This document shows positions 1 to 7,227 of a stretch of DNA of 64,000 bases, piece by piece. The position numbers and the translations under genes were made by a program. The stretch is from Massilia putida (lineage in GTDB: Bacteria; Pseudomonadota; Gammaproteobacteria; Burkholderiales; Burkholderiaceae_D). The notes under the pieces are model-generated. The model worked only from the letters and a program-made list of their open reading frames with translations. It searched no databases and was not told the DNA's origin. The DNA is taken from the NCBI RefSeq assembly GCF_001941825.1, contig NZ_CP019038.1, positions 2,604,001 to 2,668,000 of the forward strand, given 5' to 3'. Numbering within the stretch: the stretch's first letter is position 1; every line of letters starts with the position of its first letter.

Positions 1-1
1 C

Positions 2-298
2 GAGCGCGATGCCTCCGGCCGCCAGGACGGCGACGGCGGGCCCGGCGCCACATGGCAAAGCAGCCTGCGCCTGCGCTTCGGCGCGCTGGGCGAGGTGGCG
101 GCGCGCGTCGTGCTGTCCGGCGACCAGTTGCACATCCGCCTCGATGCAGCGGATGCCGGCATCAAGAGCCTGCTGGACGGCTACCGCCCGCGCCTGGCGG
201 AGGCGCTGGACGCAGCCGGGACGCCGCTGACCACGCTGGCCATCCACGACATCGCACCGAAAGACGAACCAGGCGAACCAGGCGATGGACAAGGATAA
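2..298 (+). CDS. FliK-like flagellar hook-length control protein, C-terminal part (5' end outside window)
   Basis: The open frame enters from the left edge and ends with TAA at 296-298, so only the last 98 or so residues are visible. They contain a segment of the type W-x-S-L-R-L-R-F-G followed by a G-E-V-x-A-R-V-V-L-S-G-D stretch and an L-L-D-G-Y helix. This matches the C-terminal substrate-specificity-switch domain (Flg_hook) of FliK-type proteins, which interact with the FlhB cytoplasmic domain during hook-to-filament switching. It overlaps the next gene, a stand-alone FlhB C-domain, by 14 nt, which supports coupled translation. A full-length FliK lies at 9122-10414, so this would be a second FliK-like protein. 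The family call rests on a short segment. Confidence 0.6.
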   Translation, partial: ERDASGRQDGDGGPGATWQSSLRLRFGALGEVAARVVLSGDQLHIRLDAADAGIKSLLDGYRPRLAEALDAAGTPLTTLAIHDIAPKDEPGEPGDGQG

Positions 299-650
299 GG
301 CCGCGCGCCGCCAGAGCGCCGTCGCGCTGGCCTATGGCGCCGGCGATGCGGCGCCGAAAGTCGTCGCCAAGGGCAAGGGACTCGTCGCCGAACAGATCAT
401 CGTCCGCGCCCAGGAGGCCGGCGTGTTCGTGCACGAATCGAAGGAACTGGTGGCGTTGCTGATGGAAGTCGACCTCGACCGTCAGATTCCGCCCGCGCTG
501 TACCGGGCCATTGCCGAACTCCTGGCCTGGCTCTATTATATTGAATCCGCGCAAGTTTCCGGGCAGATAGCACCGCCGGCACCCGACACGGCACGGCTCC
601 TCCCACCCCAAGAAAGCACCCCCGTTGACACAAATGCAAGCAATCACTGA
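285..650 (+). CDS. FhlB/FlhB C-terminal-domain homologue (EscU/YscU family)
   Basis: This 121-residue protein has no membrane segments. Residues about 12-90 match the soluble C-terminal half of FlhB/EscU/YscU export switch proteins: A-V-A-L-A-Y, then P-K-V-V-A-K-G-K-G, A-E-x-I, A-x-E-A-G-V and a final Y-x-A-x-A-E-L-L-A-W-L-Y. The autocleavage NPTH motif is absent, as is usual for stand-alone FhlB proteins, which can stand in for the FlhB C-terminal piece. The start overlaps the upstream fliK-like gene, and the tail overlaps the start of the downstream PilZ gene. The full-length FlhB is at 40058-41239. The role in export switching is inferred from family and neighbours. Confidence 0.75.
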   Translation: MDKDKAARRQSAVALAYGAGDAAPKVVAKGKGLVAEQIIVRAQEAGVFVHESKELVALLMEVDLDRQIPPALYRAIAELLAWLYYIESAQVSGQIAPPAPDTARLLPPQESTPVDTNASNH

Positions 651-1392
651 CGCCGAATTAGAAGCCTGGCACGACTACGAGGTCGAGTCGTCCAGGGAGA
701 TCGTGGCCCTGCTGCGCCAGATCGCCGAAAAGAACCAGTTGATCCGCATGCTGATCAAGGGCGAGGCCGACGTCTGCGTCACGTCGCTGCTGCACGTGGA
801 TCCGGACGAGGGCACCGTCATCATCGACCGCTCCGTCAGCCCCGAACAGAACACGCGCATCGTGGCCGCCGGCACCGTGCGGTGCGATACGTCGCTGGAC
901 AAGATCCGCATCGTGTTCGGCCTGGACAACCTGCGCGAGGTGCAATTCGAAGGCGGCACGGCATTGCAGGCCGCCATCCCTGCCAGCCTGATCCGCCTGC
1001 AACGGCGCGAGTTCTACCGCATGCCGACGCCGGTGACGAACCCCGTGCGCGCGACGATTCCCCTGCCGGCCGAGCTGGGCGGCGACGTCGCCGTGTTCCC
1101 GCTGGCGGACATCAGCTGCGGCGGCATCGCGATCTACGACAACAAGATGCAGCTCGGCACGACCGTCGGCGAAACCTACGCCAACTGCCGCATCGACCTG
1201 CCGGAAATCGGCCCCGTCACTTGCTCGCTGCAAGTGCGCAATTCGATGGACATGACGCTTCTAAACAACAAGACGAGCCGCCGCCTGGGTTGCCAATTCG
1301 TCGACATCTCGCGCGGCAATCTCGCTGCCGTGCAACGCTACATCACCAAGCTCGAACGCGAGCGCAACGCGCGCCTGGCCGGGCTGGCCTGA
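625..1392 (+). CDS. ycgR: YcgR-type flagellar brake protein (PilZ domain, c-di-GMP binding)
   Basis: This 255-residue protein has an N-terminal YcgR domain (about 1-120) followed by a C-terminal PilZ domain. The c-di-GMP motifs are visible: R-R-E-F-Y-R near residue 130 (the RxxxR signature) and D-I-S-C-G-G near residue 165 (the D/NxSxxG signature). Proteins of this type bind the motor when c-di-GMP is high and slow swimming. The start is uncertain: TTG at 625 has AAGAAAG 7 nt upstream, and ATG at 634 is the alternative. The N-terminus overlaps the FhlB-like gene. The only other c-di-GMP gene in the window is the EAL protein at 28269. A large perfect palindrome begins at the stop codon. Confidence 0.85.
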   Translation: MTQMQAITDAELEAWHDYEVESSREIVALLRQIAEKNQLIRMLIKGEADVCVTSLLHVDPDEGTVIIDRSVSPEQNTRIVAAGTVRCDTSLDKIRIVFGLDNLREVQFEGGTALQAAIPASLIRLQRREFYRMPTPVTNPVRATIPLPAELGGDVAVFPLADISCGGIAIYDNKMQLGTTVGETYANCRIDLPEIGPVTCSLQVRNSMDMTLLNNKTSRRLGCQFVDISRGNLAAVQRYITKLERERNARLAGLA

Positions 1393-1449
1393 ACCGGGGT
1401 CAGAGCCCGATTTTAGGCAATTGCTTAAAATCGGGCTCTGACCCCGGTT
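1392..1449. repeat. 58-bp palindromic element (REP-like, GGGGTCAGAGC type)
   Basis: Two 24-nt perfectly complementary arms (1392-1415 and 1426-1449) surround a 10-nt centre that contains the palindrome GCAATTGC. The left arm starts at the last base of the ycgR stop codon. Arm heads read CCGGGGTCAGAGCCC. The core CGGGGTCAGAGC recurs at 15346-15357. The fold could terminate ycgR transcription but has no clear T tract. The shape suits a REP-like unit of the kind mobilised by RAYT (Y1 HUH) transposases, none of which is in the window. Confidence 0.75.
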
Positions 1450-1509
1450 GGCGGGAACGCCAGGCTGCTGACCGGCATCCAATCTTCAGGCATACGACCA
1501 GGAGATCCC

Positions 1510-2211
1510 ATGCACGCCGCCGCACCGAATCCTTCATCCCTCGACGACGACGCGCTGCTGCGCCGCATCCGCGCCGGCGACCGCGACGCGTTCACGCTTC
1601 TCATGCGGCGCTACAACCGGCGGCTCTACCGCGTGGCGCGCAGCGTCCTGCGCGACGACGCCGAAGCCGAGGACGCGCTCCAGGATGCCTACCTGCAAGC
1701 CTTTCGCGCCCTGCCCGCATTCCGCGGCGAGTCCGCGCTCGGCACCTGGCTCACCCGTATCGTCGTCAACGCCGCCCTGATGCGCCAACGCAAGACCGGG
1801 CGGCTGGCCGAGGTCATCGAGCTGGGCGCCGATTTCGGCACCGACGATGCCGCCGGGCCGCATTACCCGGACGACAGCCAGGGCGAACGCGAGCAGCCGG
1901 AACTGGCCGCGCTGCGCGCCCAGACGCGGCGCCTGATCGAAACCGGCATCGACAAGCTGCCCGGCGTCTTCCGCACGGTATTCGTGCTGCGCGCCGTGGA
2001 GGAACTGACGGTGGAAGAAACGGCGGCCACACTGGACATTCCCGAGGCCACCGTGCGCAGCCGTTATTTCCGGGCCCGGGCCATGCTGCGCGAAGCGCTC
2101 GCGCGCGAGATCGATTTTGCCATCGAGGACGCGTTCGGCTTCGACGGCGAACGCTGCGACCGGATCGTGGACGCGGTACGGCGCCGGCTCGACGCGGAAT
2201 GGGGCATCTGA
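1510..2211 (+). CDS. ECF-type RNA polymerase sigma factor
   Basis: This 233-residue protein has sigma-70 region 2 at about residues 25-95 (Y-x-R-R-L-Y-R-V-A-R, then D-A-E-D-A-L-Q-D-A-Y, then G-T-W-L-T-R-I). It also has a region 4 helix-turn-helix at about 165-205 (L-P-x-V-F-R-T-V-F, V-E-E-T-A-A-x-L-x-I-P-E-A-T-V-R-S-R). The start is supported by AGGAG at 1502-1506. No anti-sigma gene is adjacent; the next genes encode exported DUF4142 and cupredoxin proteins, which may be its targets or co-transcribed partners (inference from proximity only). It is unlike the flagellar sigma factor FliA at 34098 and need not belong to the flagellar regulon. Confidence 0.88.
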   Translation: MHAAAPNPSSLDDDALLRRIRAGDRDAFTLLMRRYNRRLYRVARSVLRDDAEAEDALQDAYLQAFRALPAFRGESALGTWLTRIVVNAALMRQRKTGRLAEVIELGADFGTDDAAGPHYPDDSQGEREQPELAALRAQTRRLIETGIDKLPGVFRTVFVLRAVEELTVEETAATLDIPEATVRSRYFRARAMLREALAREIDFAIEDAFGFDGERCDRIVDAVRRRLDAEWGI

Positions 2212-2290
2212 CGGGCGGCGGGAACGTGGACAGCTTGGCATGCATCCAATGGGTTGTTCCACCTTTTCCAACCCAATGAAGGATGCTGCC

Positions 2291-2812
2291 ATGAACAAAT
2301 TCACCCCGCTGCTGCTGTCTTCCCTGTTCGCCGCGAGTCTTGCCGCCCCCGCCCACGCGGCCGGGCCGAACGATGCGCAGATCGCCGCGATCGTCGTCGC
2401 CGCCAACTCGGTCGACATCGACGCCGGCAAGCTGGCCGAATCGAAGACGAAGAACAAGGACGTGCGCGCCTTCGCCGAGCGCATGGTGGCCGACCATTCC
2501 GGCGTCAACCAGCAGGCGACCGCGCTGGTGCAAAAACTGCACGTGACGCCCGAGGACAACGACACCAGCAAGAGCCTGACAAAGGACGGCGCGGCGATGC
2601 ACACCAAGCTCACGGGCCTGTCCGGCAAGGCGTTCGACAAGGCCTATGTCGACAATGAAGTGACGTACCACGAGACCGTGCTCGGCGCCCTCGACAAGAC
2701 GCTGATCCCGAACGCTTCCAATGCCGAGCTGAAAGCCCTGCTCGTCAAGGTCCGCCCGGCCTTCGTGGCGCACCTGGAGCACGCGAAGCATCTCCAGGCC
2801 GAACTCAAGTGA
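2291..2812 (+). CDS. DUF4142 exported protein
   Basis: This 173-residue protein has a clear Sec signal peptide (M-N-K-F-T-P then a hydrophobic stretch, A-H-A cleavage near residue 23). The mature part is helical and matches DUF4142: A-N-S-V-D-I-D-A-G-K-L-A, V-R-A-F-A-E-R-M-V-x-D-H, and later Y-x-x-x-x-V-x-Y-H. DUF4142 is a ferritin-like four-helix fold of unknown biochemical role, often found with stress sigma factors. The start at 2291 follows AAGGA at 2279-2283; longer in-frame starts would spoil the signal peptide. The stop overlaps the GTG start of the cupredoxin gene, so the two are probably translationally coupled. Confidence 0.85.
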   Translation: MNKFTPLLLSSLFAASLAAPAHAAGPNDAQIAAIVVAANSVDIDAGKLAESKTKNKDVRAFAERMVADHSGVNQQATALVQKLHVTPEDNDTSKSLTKDGAAMHTKLTGLSGKAFDKAYVDNEVTYHETVLGALDKTLIPNASNAELKALLVKVRPAFVAHLEHAKHLQAELK

Positions 2813-3120
2813 GACGGCTGCTCATCGCATTGCTATGGCTGCCCGCGCTGGCGGGCGCGGCGGAACACCATGTCGTGATCGACGCCATGAAGTTTTCGCC
2901 GCAGGTCGTCCAGGCCAGGCCCGGGGACACGATCGTCTGGGAAAACCGCGACATGTTCGCTCACAACGTGACGGCGGCCGCGGCCAAGGTGAGCTCGGGC
3001 GACCTGGCGCCCGGGAAGACGTGGCGGTATGTGGTGCGGGCAGGTGCGTCGTTTGATTACCTCTGCACCTTGCACCCGGTGATGAAGGGACGGGTGGATG
3101 TCGCGAAGCCATCACACTGA
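2809..3120 (+). CDS. Cupredoxin (plastocyanin/amicyanin-like copper protein)
   Basis: This 103-residue protein starts at GTG 2809, overlapping the stop of the DUF4142 gene. It has a short signal peptide ending near A-G-A. The mature part carries the type-1 copper ligand set of small cupredoxins: H in F-A-H-N-V, then the C-T-L-H-P-V-M loop giving Cys, His and Met ligands near the C-terminus. The P-G-D-T-I-V-W-E-N stretch is typical of plastocyanin/amicyanin-like proteins. It should act in the periplasm as an electron carrier or copper-binding protein; the partner is not identifiable here. It is the last gene of the sigma factor-DUF4142-cupredoxin run and faces fliE. Confidence 0.85.
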   Translation: MRRLLIALLWLPALAGAAEHHVVIDAMKFSPQVVQARPGDTIVWENRDMFAHNVTAAAAKVSSGDLAPGKTWRYVVRAGASFDYLCTLHPVMKGRVDVAKPSH

Positions 3121-3122
3121 AA

Positions 3123-3230
3123 ACCGTCGTTCCCGCGCAAGCGGGAATCCATGCTGAGTGGGCCACAGTAGCTCAGTATGGAGGGAATAGTGCCGGGGGC
3201 ACTATTCCCGCTTACGCGGGAATGACGGTG
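3123..3230. repeat. Dispersed inverted-repeat element (GTTCCCGC/GCGGGAA type)
   Basis: The left part (3123-3157) reads ACCGTCGTTCCCGCGCAAGC and continues through GGGAATCCATGCTGAG. The right part (3172-3230) is its inverted counterpart: it starts CTCAGTATGGA and ends ATTCCCGC-TTAC-GCGGGAATGACGGT. A further internal hairpin pairs GGGAATAGTGCC with GCACTATTCCC. The same family recurs at 23170-23297 and, inside flhG, at 35338-35424. It lies between convergent cupredoxin and fliE genes and could also act as a two-way terminator. Confidence 0.75.
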
Positions 3231-3249
3231 TTTACGTGCTTGGTTTGTC

Positions 3250-3645
3250 TTACACCTGCATGTTCATGATGTCGTGATACGCCGACACCAGCTTATTGCG
3301 CACCTGCACGGTCGACTGGAAGCTGATGCTGGCTTTCTGCATCGCGATCATCGTGTCGGACAGGCTGACGGCATCGTCGCCCGCGGCGAAGCGTTTCCCC
3401 ATGTCGTCGGCCTGGTTCTGGGCGTCGCTGACGTTTTGCAGCGCCCCTTTCAGTGCATCGGAGAAGCTGACCTTGCTCGATGACTCGGCCGCATCCGTGG
3501 CCGAGGGCTTGCCGATGCCGCCGATGCCGAGGCCGCCGCCCAGCGCATCCGCGGCGGACGCCGGCCCGGCCGGCTTCTGCGCGGCCGCCTTCAGTTGCGC
3601 CATCATCGCCTCGATCCGGCTGCTGTCGATGCCGCCGATATTCAT
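3250..3645 (-). CDS. fliE: Flagellar hook-basal body complex protein FliE
   Basis: This 131-residue protein has the FliE C-terminal signature: S-F-S-D-A-L-K-G-A-L, V-S-D-A-Q-N-Q-A-D, and the ending A-S-I-S-F-Q-S-T-V-Q-V-R-N-K-L-V-S-A-Y-x-D-I-M-N-M-x-V. FliE links the MS ring (FliF) to the proximal rod. A Gly/Ala-rich N-terminal segment (about 20-55) makes it somewhat longer than the roughly 104-residue enteric protein. It is divergent from fliF, the usual arrangement. No strong promoter could be assigned in the 167-nt divergent gap. Confidence 0.95.
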   Translation of the reverse strand: MNIGGIDSSRIEAMMAQLKAAAQKPAGPASAADALGGGLGIGGIGKPSATDAAESSSKVSFSDALKGALQNVSDAQNQADDMGKRFAAGDDAVSLSDTMIAMQKASISFQSTVQVRNKLVSAYHDIMNMQV

Positions 3646-3812
3646 GTCCGTTCTCCCGGTTCTCGCAAAACAATACGATTCAGGCTGTCAGAATATCAGC
3701 GCACGGGCAACGATTGCCCTCGAGCAGCGCCGTAAACATGGCCTTATTCCGGAGTTTGAATGTTGCCGTACGGCTCCATAATGGCGTTCATAAACCCATT
3801 CCCTCCCCCAAC

Positions 3813-5498
3813 ATGGCAACGACAGCGGAAGAACTCCTCGACAGCGACATCGCAACTCCGGCCGAAGAGAAGCCGAAGTTCTGGCAGACGACGATCGGCA
3901 AACGGGTGGTCATCGGCGGCGCCATCGCCGTCGTGGTGGCCATCGTCGCCGCCCTGTGGCTGTGGACGACGGCACCGGAATACCGCGTGCTGTTCTCCAA
4001 CTACACCGACAAGGACGGCGGCGCGATCACGGCATCGCTCGACCAGATGGGGGTCAAGTACAAATTCTCGGACAGCGGCAGCGCGATCCTGGTGCCGGCC
4101 GACCGCATCCACGACCTGCGCCTGAAACTGGCCCAGCAAGGCCTGCCCCGCGCCGGCAACGTCGGCTTCGAACTGCTCGAAAACCAGAAACTGGGCACGT
4201 CGCAATTCGTCGAACAGGTCAACTACCAGCGCTCGCTGGAGGGCGAACTGGCCAATTCGATCCAGTCGCTGGCGGCCGTTTCTTCGGCCCGCGTGCACCT
4301 GGCCTTGCCGAAGCCGTCCGTGTTCGTGCGCGAACAGCAGAAGCCGACCGCGTCCGTGCTGCTGAATCTGCAGCCGGGCCGCGCGCTGGACCAGGCCCAG
4401 GTCAGCGCCATCGTCCACCTGGTCGCATCGTCGATCCCGGAACTGACGCCCGCTAACGTCACCGTCGTCGACCAGAACGGCACCCTGCTGTCGGACAACG
4501 CCAACAAGAACGGCAAGCAGCTCGACCCGAACCAGCTGAAATACGTCGAAGCGCTGCAGCAGAACATCGTCAAGCAGGTCGAATCGATCATCGCCCCGCT
4601 CGTCGGCCAGAACAATGTCCGCGCCGAAGCGACGGCCGAAGTCGACTTCGCCCAGACCGACACCGCGGCCGAGATGTACAAGCCGAACTCGCCGCCGGAA
4701 CCGCAGGCGATCCGCAGCCAGCAGACGTCCGAGCAGACCGGGCCTGGCAGCACGAACCCGTCCGGCATCCCGGGCGCGCTGTCGAACCAGCCGCCGGGCG
4801 TGGCCACGGCCCCGATCGACGGCAACGCGCCGGCGCAGGCGCAGAACACGACGACCGGCCCGAGCCGCAAGGATGCGACGACGAATTACGAAGTCGACAA
4901 GACCGTGCGCTACGAACAGAAGCCGATGGGCGGCATCAAGCGCCTGACGGTGGGCGTGGTGGTGAACTACCGCCGCTCGATCGATCCGAAGACGGGCAAG
5001 GTCGTCGTCAAGCCGCTCACCGCCGCCGAAGTCGCGCAGATCAACGAACTGGTCAAGCAGGCGATGGGCTACAGCCAGGCGCGCGGCGACACGCTGAACG
5101 TGACCAACGCGCCGTTCGACGGCGTCGACAAGCCGGACGAAAAGGCGCCGGACTGGTACAAGGACCCGTCCAACCTGCCGCTGGCGAAAGACATCGCACG
5201 CTACGTCTTCATCGCCCTCGTGCTGGCCTTCCTGTGGTTCCGCTTCGTGCGGCCGCTGCTCAAGCCCGCGATCAAGAAATTCGACGAAGCGGTGGCGATC
5301 CCGCCCGAGCCGGAACCGGAAGAGCCGGAACCGGAGCCGGAACCGGATCCGAACGAGGAAGCCCGCATCCAGCGTGAAGCGGAAGAGCACCAGAAGGTCC
5401 AGGTCTACAAGAGCAACCTGGAAATGGCGAAAGACATGGCGAAGAACGATCCGCGCATCGTGGCCAATGTGATCAAGGAATGGCTGGGGACTGAGTAA
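3813..5498 (+). CDS. fliF: Flagellar MS-ring protein FliF
   Basis: This 561-residue protein starts at ATG 3813 (M-A-T-T-A-E-E-L-L). It has a first membrane helix at about 30-50, ring-building motifs including Y-R-V-L-F-S-N-Y, V-P-A-D-R-I-H-D-L-R and the R-V-H-L-A-L-P-K-P-S-V-F motif, a long Pro/Gln-rich middle, a second membrane helix at about 470-490, and the acidic C-terminal tail that binds FliG. FliF forms the inner-membrane MS ring and houses the export gate. An E-P repeat (E-P-E-P-E-E-P-E-P) follows the second helix. Upstream in-frame ATGs exist but would add an unlikely N-terminus. The stop overlaps the fliG start by 1 nt (TAATG). Confidence 0.97.
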   Translation: MATTAEELLDSDIATPAEEKPKFWQTTIGKRVVIGGAIAVVVAIVAALWLWTTAPEYRVLFSNYTDKDGGAITASLDQMGVKYKFSDSGSAILVPADRIHDLRLKLAQQGLPRAGNVGFELLENQKLGTSQFVEQVNYQRSLEGELANSIQSLAAVSSARVHLALPKPSVFVREQQKPTASVLLNLQPGRALDQAQVSAIVHLVASSIPELTPANVTVVDQNGTLLSDNANKNGKQLDPNQLKYVEALQQNIVKQVESIIAPLVGQNNVRAEATAEVDFAQTDTAAEMYKPNSPPEPQAIRSQQTSEQTGPGSTNPSGIPGALSNQPPGVATAPIDGNAPAQAQNTTTGPSRKDATTNYEVDKTVRYEQKPMGGIKRLTVGVVVNYRRSIDPKTGKVVVKPLTAAEVAQINELVKQAMGYSQARGDTLNVTNAPFDGVDKPDEKAPDWYKDPSNLPLAKDIARYVFIALVLAFLWFRFVRPLLKPAIKKFDEAVAIPPEPEPEEPEPEPEPDPNEEARIQREAEEHQKVQVYKSNLEMAKDMAKNDPRIVANVIKEWLGTE

Positions 5499-6502
5499 TG
5501 AGCGACAAGGACAAGGAAAACACGACCAAGGCAGCCATCCTGATGCTGGCCCTGGGCGAGGCCGAAGCGGCCGAGGTGATGAAGTTCCTCGGCCCGCGCG
5601 AAGTGCTCAAGCTGGGCGGCGCCATGGCGCAGATGAAGGCCGTGCAGCACGAGGAAGTCCTGAGCGTGCTGGGCGAATTCCGCGAGCGCGTCGACCTGCA
5701 GTCGACCGTCGGCCTCGATTCCGACGAGTACATCCGCCAGGTGCTGACCAAGGCGCTGGGCGACGACAAGGCGGCCGTGCTGCTGAACCGCATCCTGGGC
5801 GGCAAGGACGCTTCCGGCATCGAGAGCCTGAAGTGGATGGACTCGCCGTCCGTCGCCGAACTGATCCGCAACGAACACCCGCAGATCATCGCCACGATCC
5901 TGGTCCACCTCGAACGCGACCAGGCCTGCGAAGTGCTGGCGCACTTCACGGACCGCCTGCGCAACGACGTCGTGCTGCGTATCGCCACGTTGGACGGCGT
6001 GCAGCCTGCTGCTTTACGCGAACTGAACGACGTGCTGACCAAGCTCCTGTCCGGCAACGAGAACATCAAGAAGTCGTCGCTGGGCGGCGTGCGCACGGCG
6101 GCCGAGATCCTGAACTTCATGAGCGGCGAGCAGGAAAGTTCTGTCATGGAGAACATCAAGAACTACGACAACGACATGGCGCAGAAGATCATGGACGAGA
6201 TGTTCGTGTTCGACAACATCATCGACATCGACGACCGCGGCATCCAGTTGCTGTTGCGCGAAGTGCAGTCGGAGATGCTCATCATCTCGCTGAAAGGGGC
6301 GTCGCAGGATTTGCGCGATAAAATCTTCAAAAACATGTCGCAGCGTGCGGCGGAAATGATGCGCGAAGACCTGGAATCGAAAGGTCCCGTGCGCCTGTCG
6401 GAAGTGGAAACCCAGCAGAAGCAGATCCTGCAAATCGTCCGGCGCCTCGCCGACGAAGGCCAGATCGTGCTCGGCGGCAAAGGTGAGGACTCGTTCGTCT
6501 GA
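5498..6502 (+). CDS. fliG: Flagellar motor switch protein FliG
   Basis: This 334-residue protein is close to the family length. The N-domain (K-A-A-I-L-M-L-A-L-G, F-L-G-P-R-E-V), the middle domain with the E-H-P-Q-I-I-A-T-I-L motif (the EHPQ residues contact FliM), and the C-domain with charged torque helix (M-F-V-F-D-N-I-I-D-I-D-D-R-G-I-Q, then D-L-R-D-K-I-F-K-N-M-S-Q-R-A) are all present. FliG sits on the FliF tail and transmits torque from the stator (MotC/MotD here). It is coupled to fliF and fliH by 1-nt overlaps. Confidence 0.97.
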   Translation: MSDKDKENTTKAAILMLALGEAEAAEVMKFLGPREVLKLGGAMAQMKAVQHEEVLSVLGEFRERVDLQSTVGLDSDEYIRQVLTKALGDDKAAVLLNRILGGKDASGIESLKWMDSPSVAELIRNEHPQIIATILVHLERDQACEVLAHFTDRLRNDVVLRIATLDGVQPAALRELNDVLTKLLSGNENIKKSSLGGVRTAAEILNFMSGEQESSVMENIKNYDNDMAQKIMDEMFVFDNIIDIDDRGIQLLLREVQSEMLIISLKGASQDLRDKIFKNMSQRAAEMMREDLESKGPVRLSEVETQQKQILQIVRRLADEGQIVLGGKGEDSFV

Positions 6503-7227
6503 TGGCAATCTCGAAAGAATTCCAGTCGGCATATCAACGCTGGGAAATGACGTCGTTCGGCGACGAGCGCCCCAGCGCGCAAGCCCAGCGTGCGGCCGAA
6601 GTGGCTGCGGCCGCGGCCGCCGCGCGCGCCTACGAACCGCCTCCGCCACCGCAGCCCGCCGTCCAGCTGCCGACCGCGGAAGAGCTGGAAGCCATCCGCG
6701 CCGCCGCCCGCGAGGAAGGCTATGCCGAGGGGCTCGACGCGGGCCAGGCCGAAGGCCATGCGGCCGGCTACGAAGAGGGTCTGGCGCTCGGCCGTGCCGA
6801 GGCGGCCGAGGAACTCGAACACCTGCGCCAGCTGGCCACGACGTTCGGCGACGCCGTCACGCAGGCCGACGACGCCATCTCCAACGACGTGCTGGAACTC
6901 GCGCTGCACCTGGCGCGCGGCATGGTGCGCACGGCGTTCGACGTCAAGCCCGACCTGATCCTCCCCGTCGTGCGCGAAGCCATCGATTACCTGCCGAACC
7001 TGCAACAGCCGGCCCTCTTGATTCTGCATCCGGAAGACGCGCTGATCGTGAAAAGCGGCATCGGCCATGAGCTCGACAAGAGCGGCTGGCGCATCGTCGA
7101 GGACGAGACCATCGCGCGCGGCGGCTGCCGCGTCGACACGGCCAGCAACCAGATCGACGCCCAGATCGGCTCGCGCTGGCAGCGCCTGACGCATGCGCTG
7201 GGCAAGGACCTGGATTGGCTCGGATGA
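6502..7227 (+). CDS. fliH: Flagellar export ATPase regulator FliH
   Basis: This 241-residue protein starts with W-E-M-T-S-F near residue 14, then a Pro-rich linker and an A-R-E-E-G-Y-x-E-G-x-x-x-G glycine-repeat helix (G-x-x-x-G type, about residues 70-105) that is diagnostic of FliH/YscL stalk proteins. The C-terminal domain ([10 protein letters not shown], later [16 protein letters not shown]) matches the V/A-ATPase E-subunit-like fold that binds FliI. FliH dimers hold FliI at the export gate. The stop TGA overlaps the fliI ATG (ATGA). Confidence 0.95.
   Translation: MAISKEFQSAYQRWEMTSFGDERPSAQAQRAAEVAAAAAAARAYEPPPPPQPAVQLPTAEELEAIRAAAREEGYAEGLDAGQAEGHAAGYEEGLALGRAEAAEELEHLRQLATTFGDAVTQADDAISNDVLELALHLARGMVRTAFDVKPDLILPVVREAIDYLPNLQQPALLILHPEDALIVKSGIGHELDKSGWRIVEDETIARGGCRVDTASNQIDAQIGSRWQRLTHALGKDLDWLG

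Noticed and set aside
3756..3782. TTGAAT with CATAAT as a fliF promoter
   Set aside because: A 15-nt spacer and weak -35; too poor to call in a region where activator-dependent promoters are expected.
3744..5390. 548-codon minus-strand open frame opposite fliF
   Set aside because: A typical antisense frame of high-GC DNA: Arg/Asp-rich, no family pattern, and fully covered by a certain gene.
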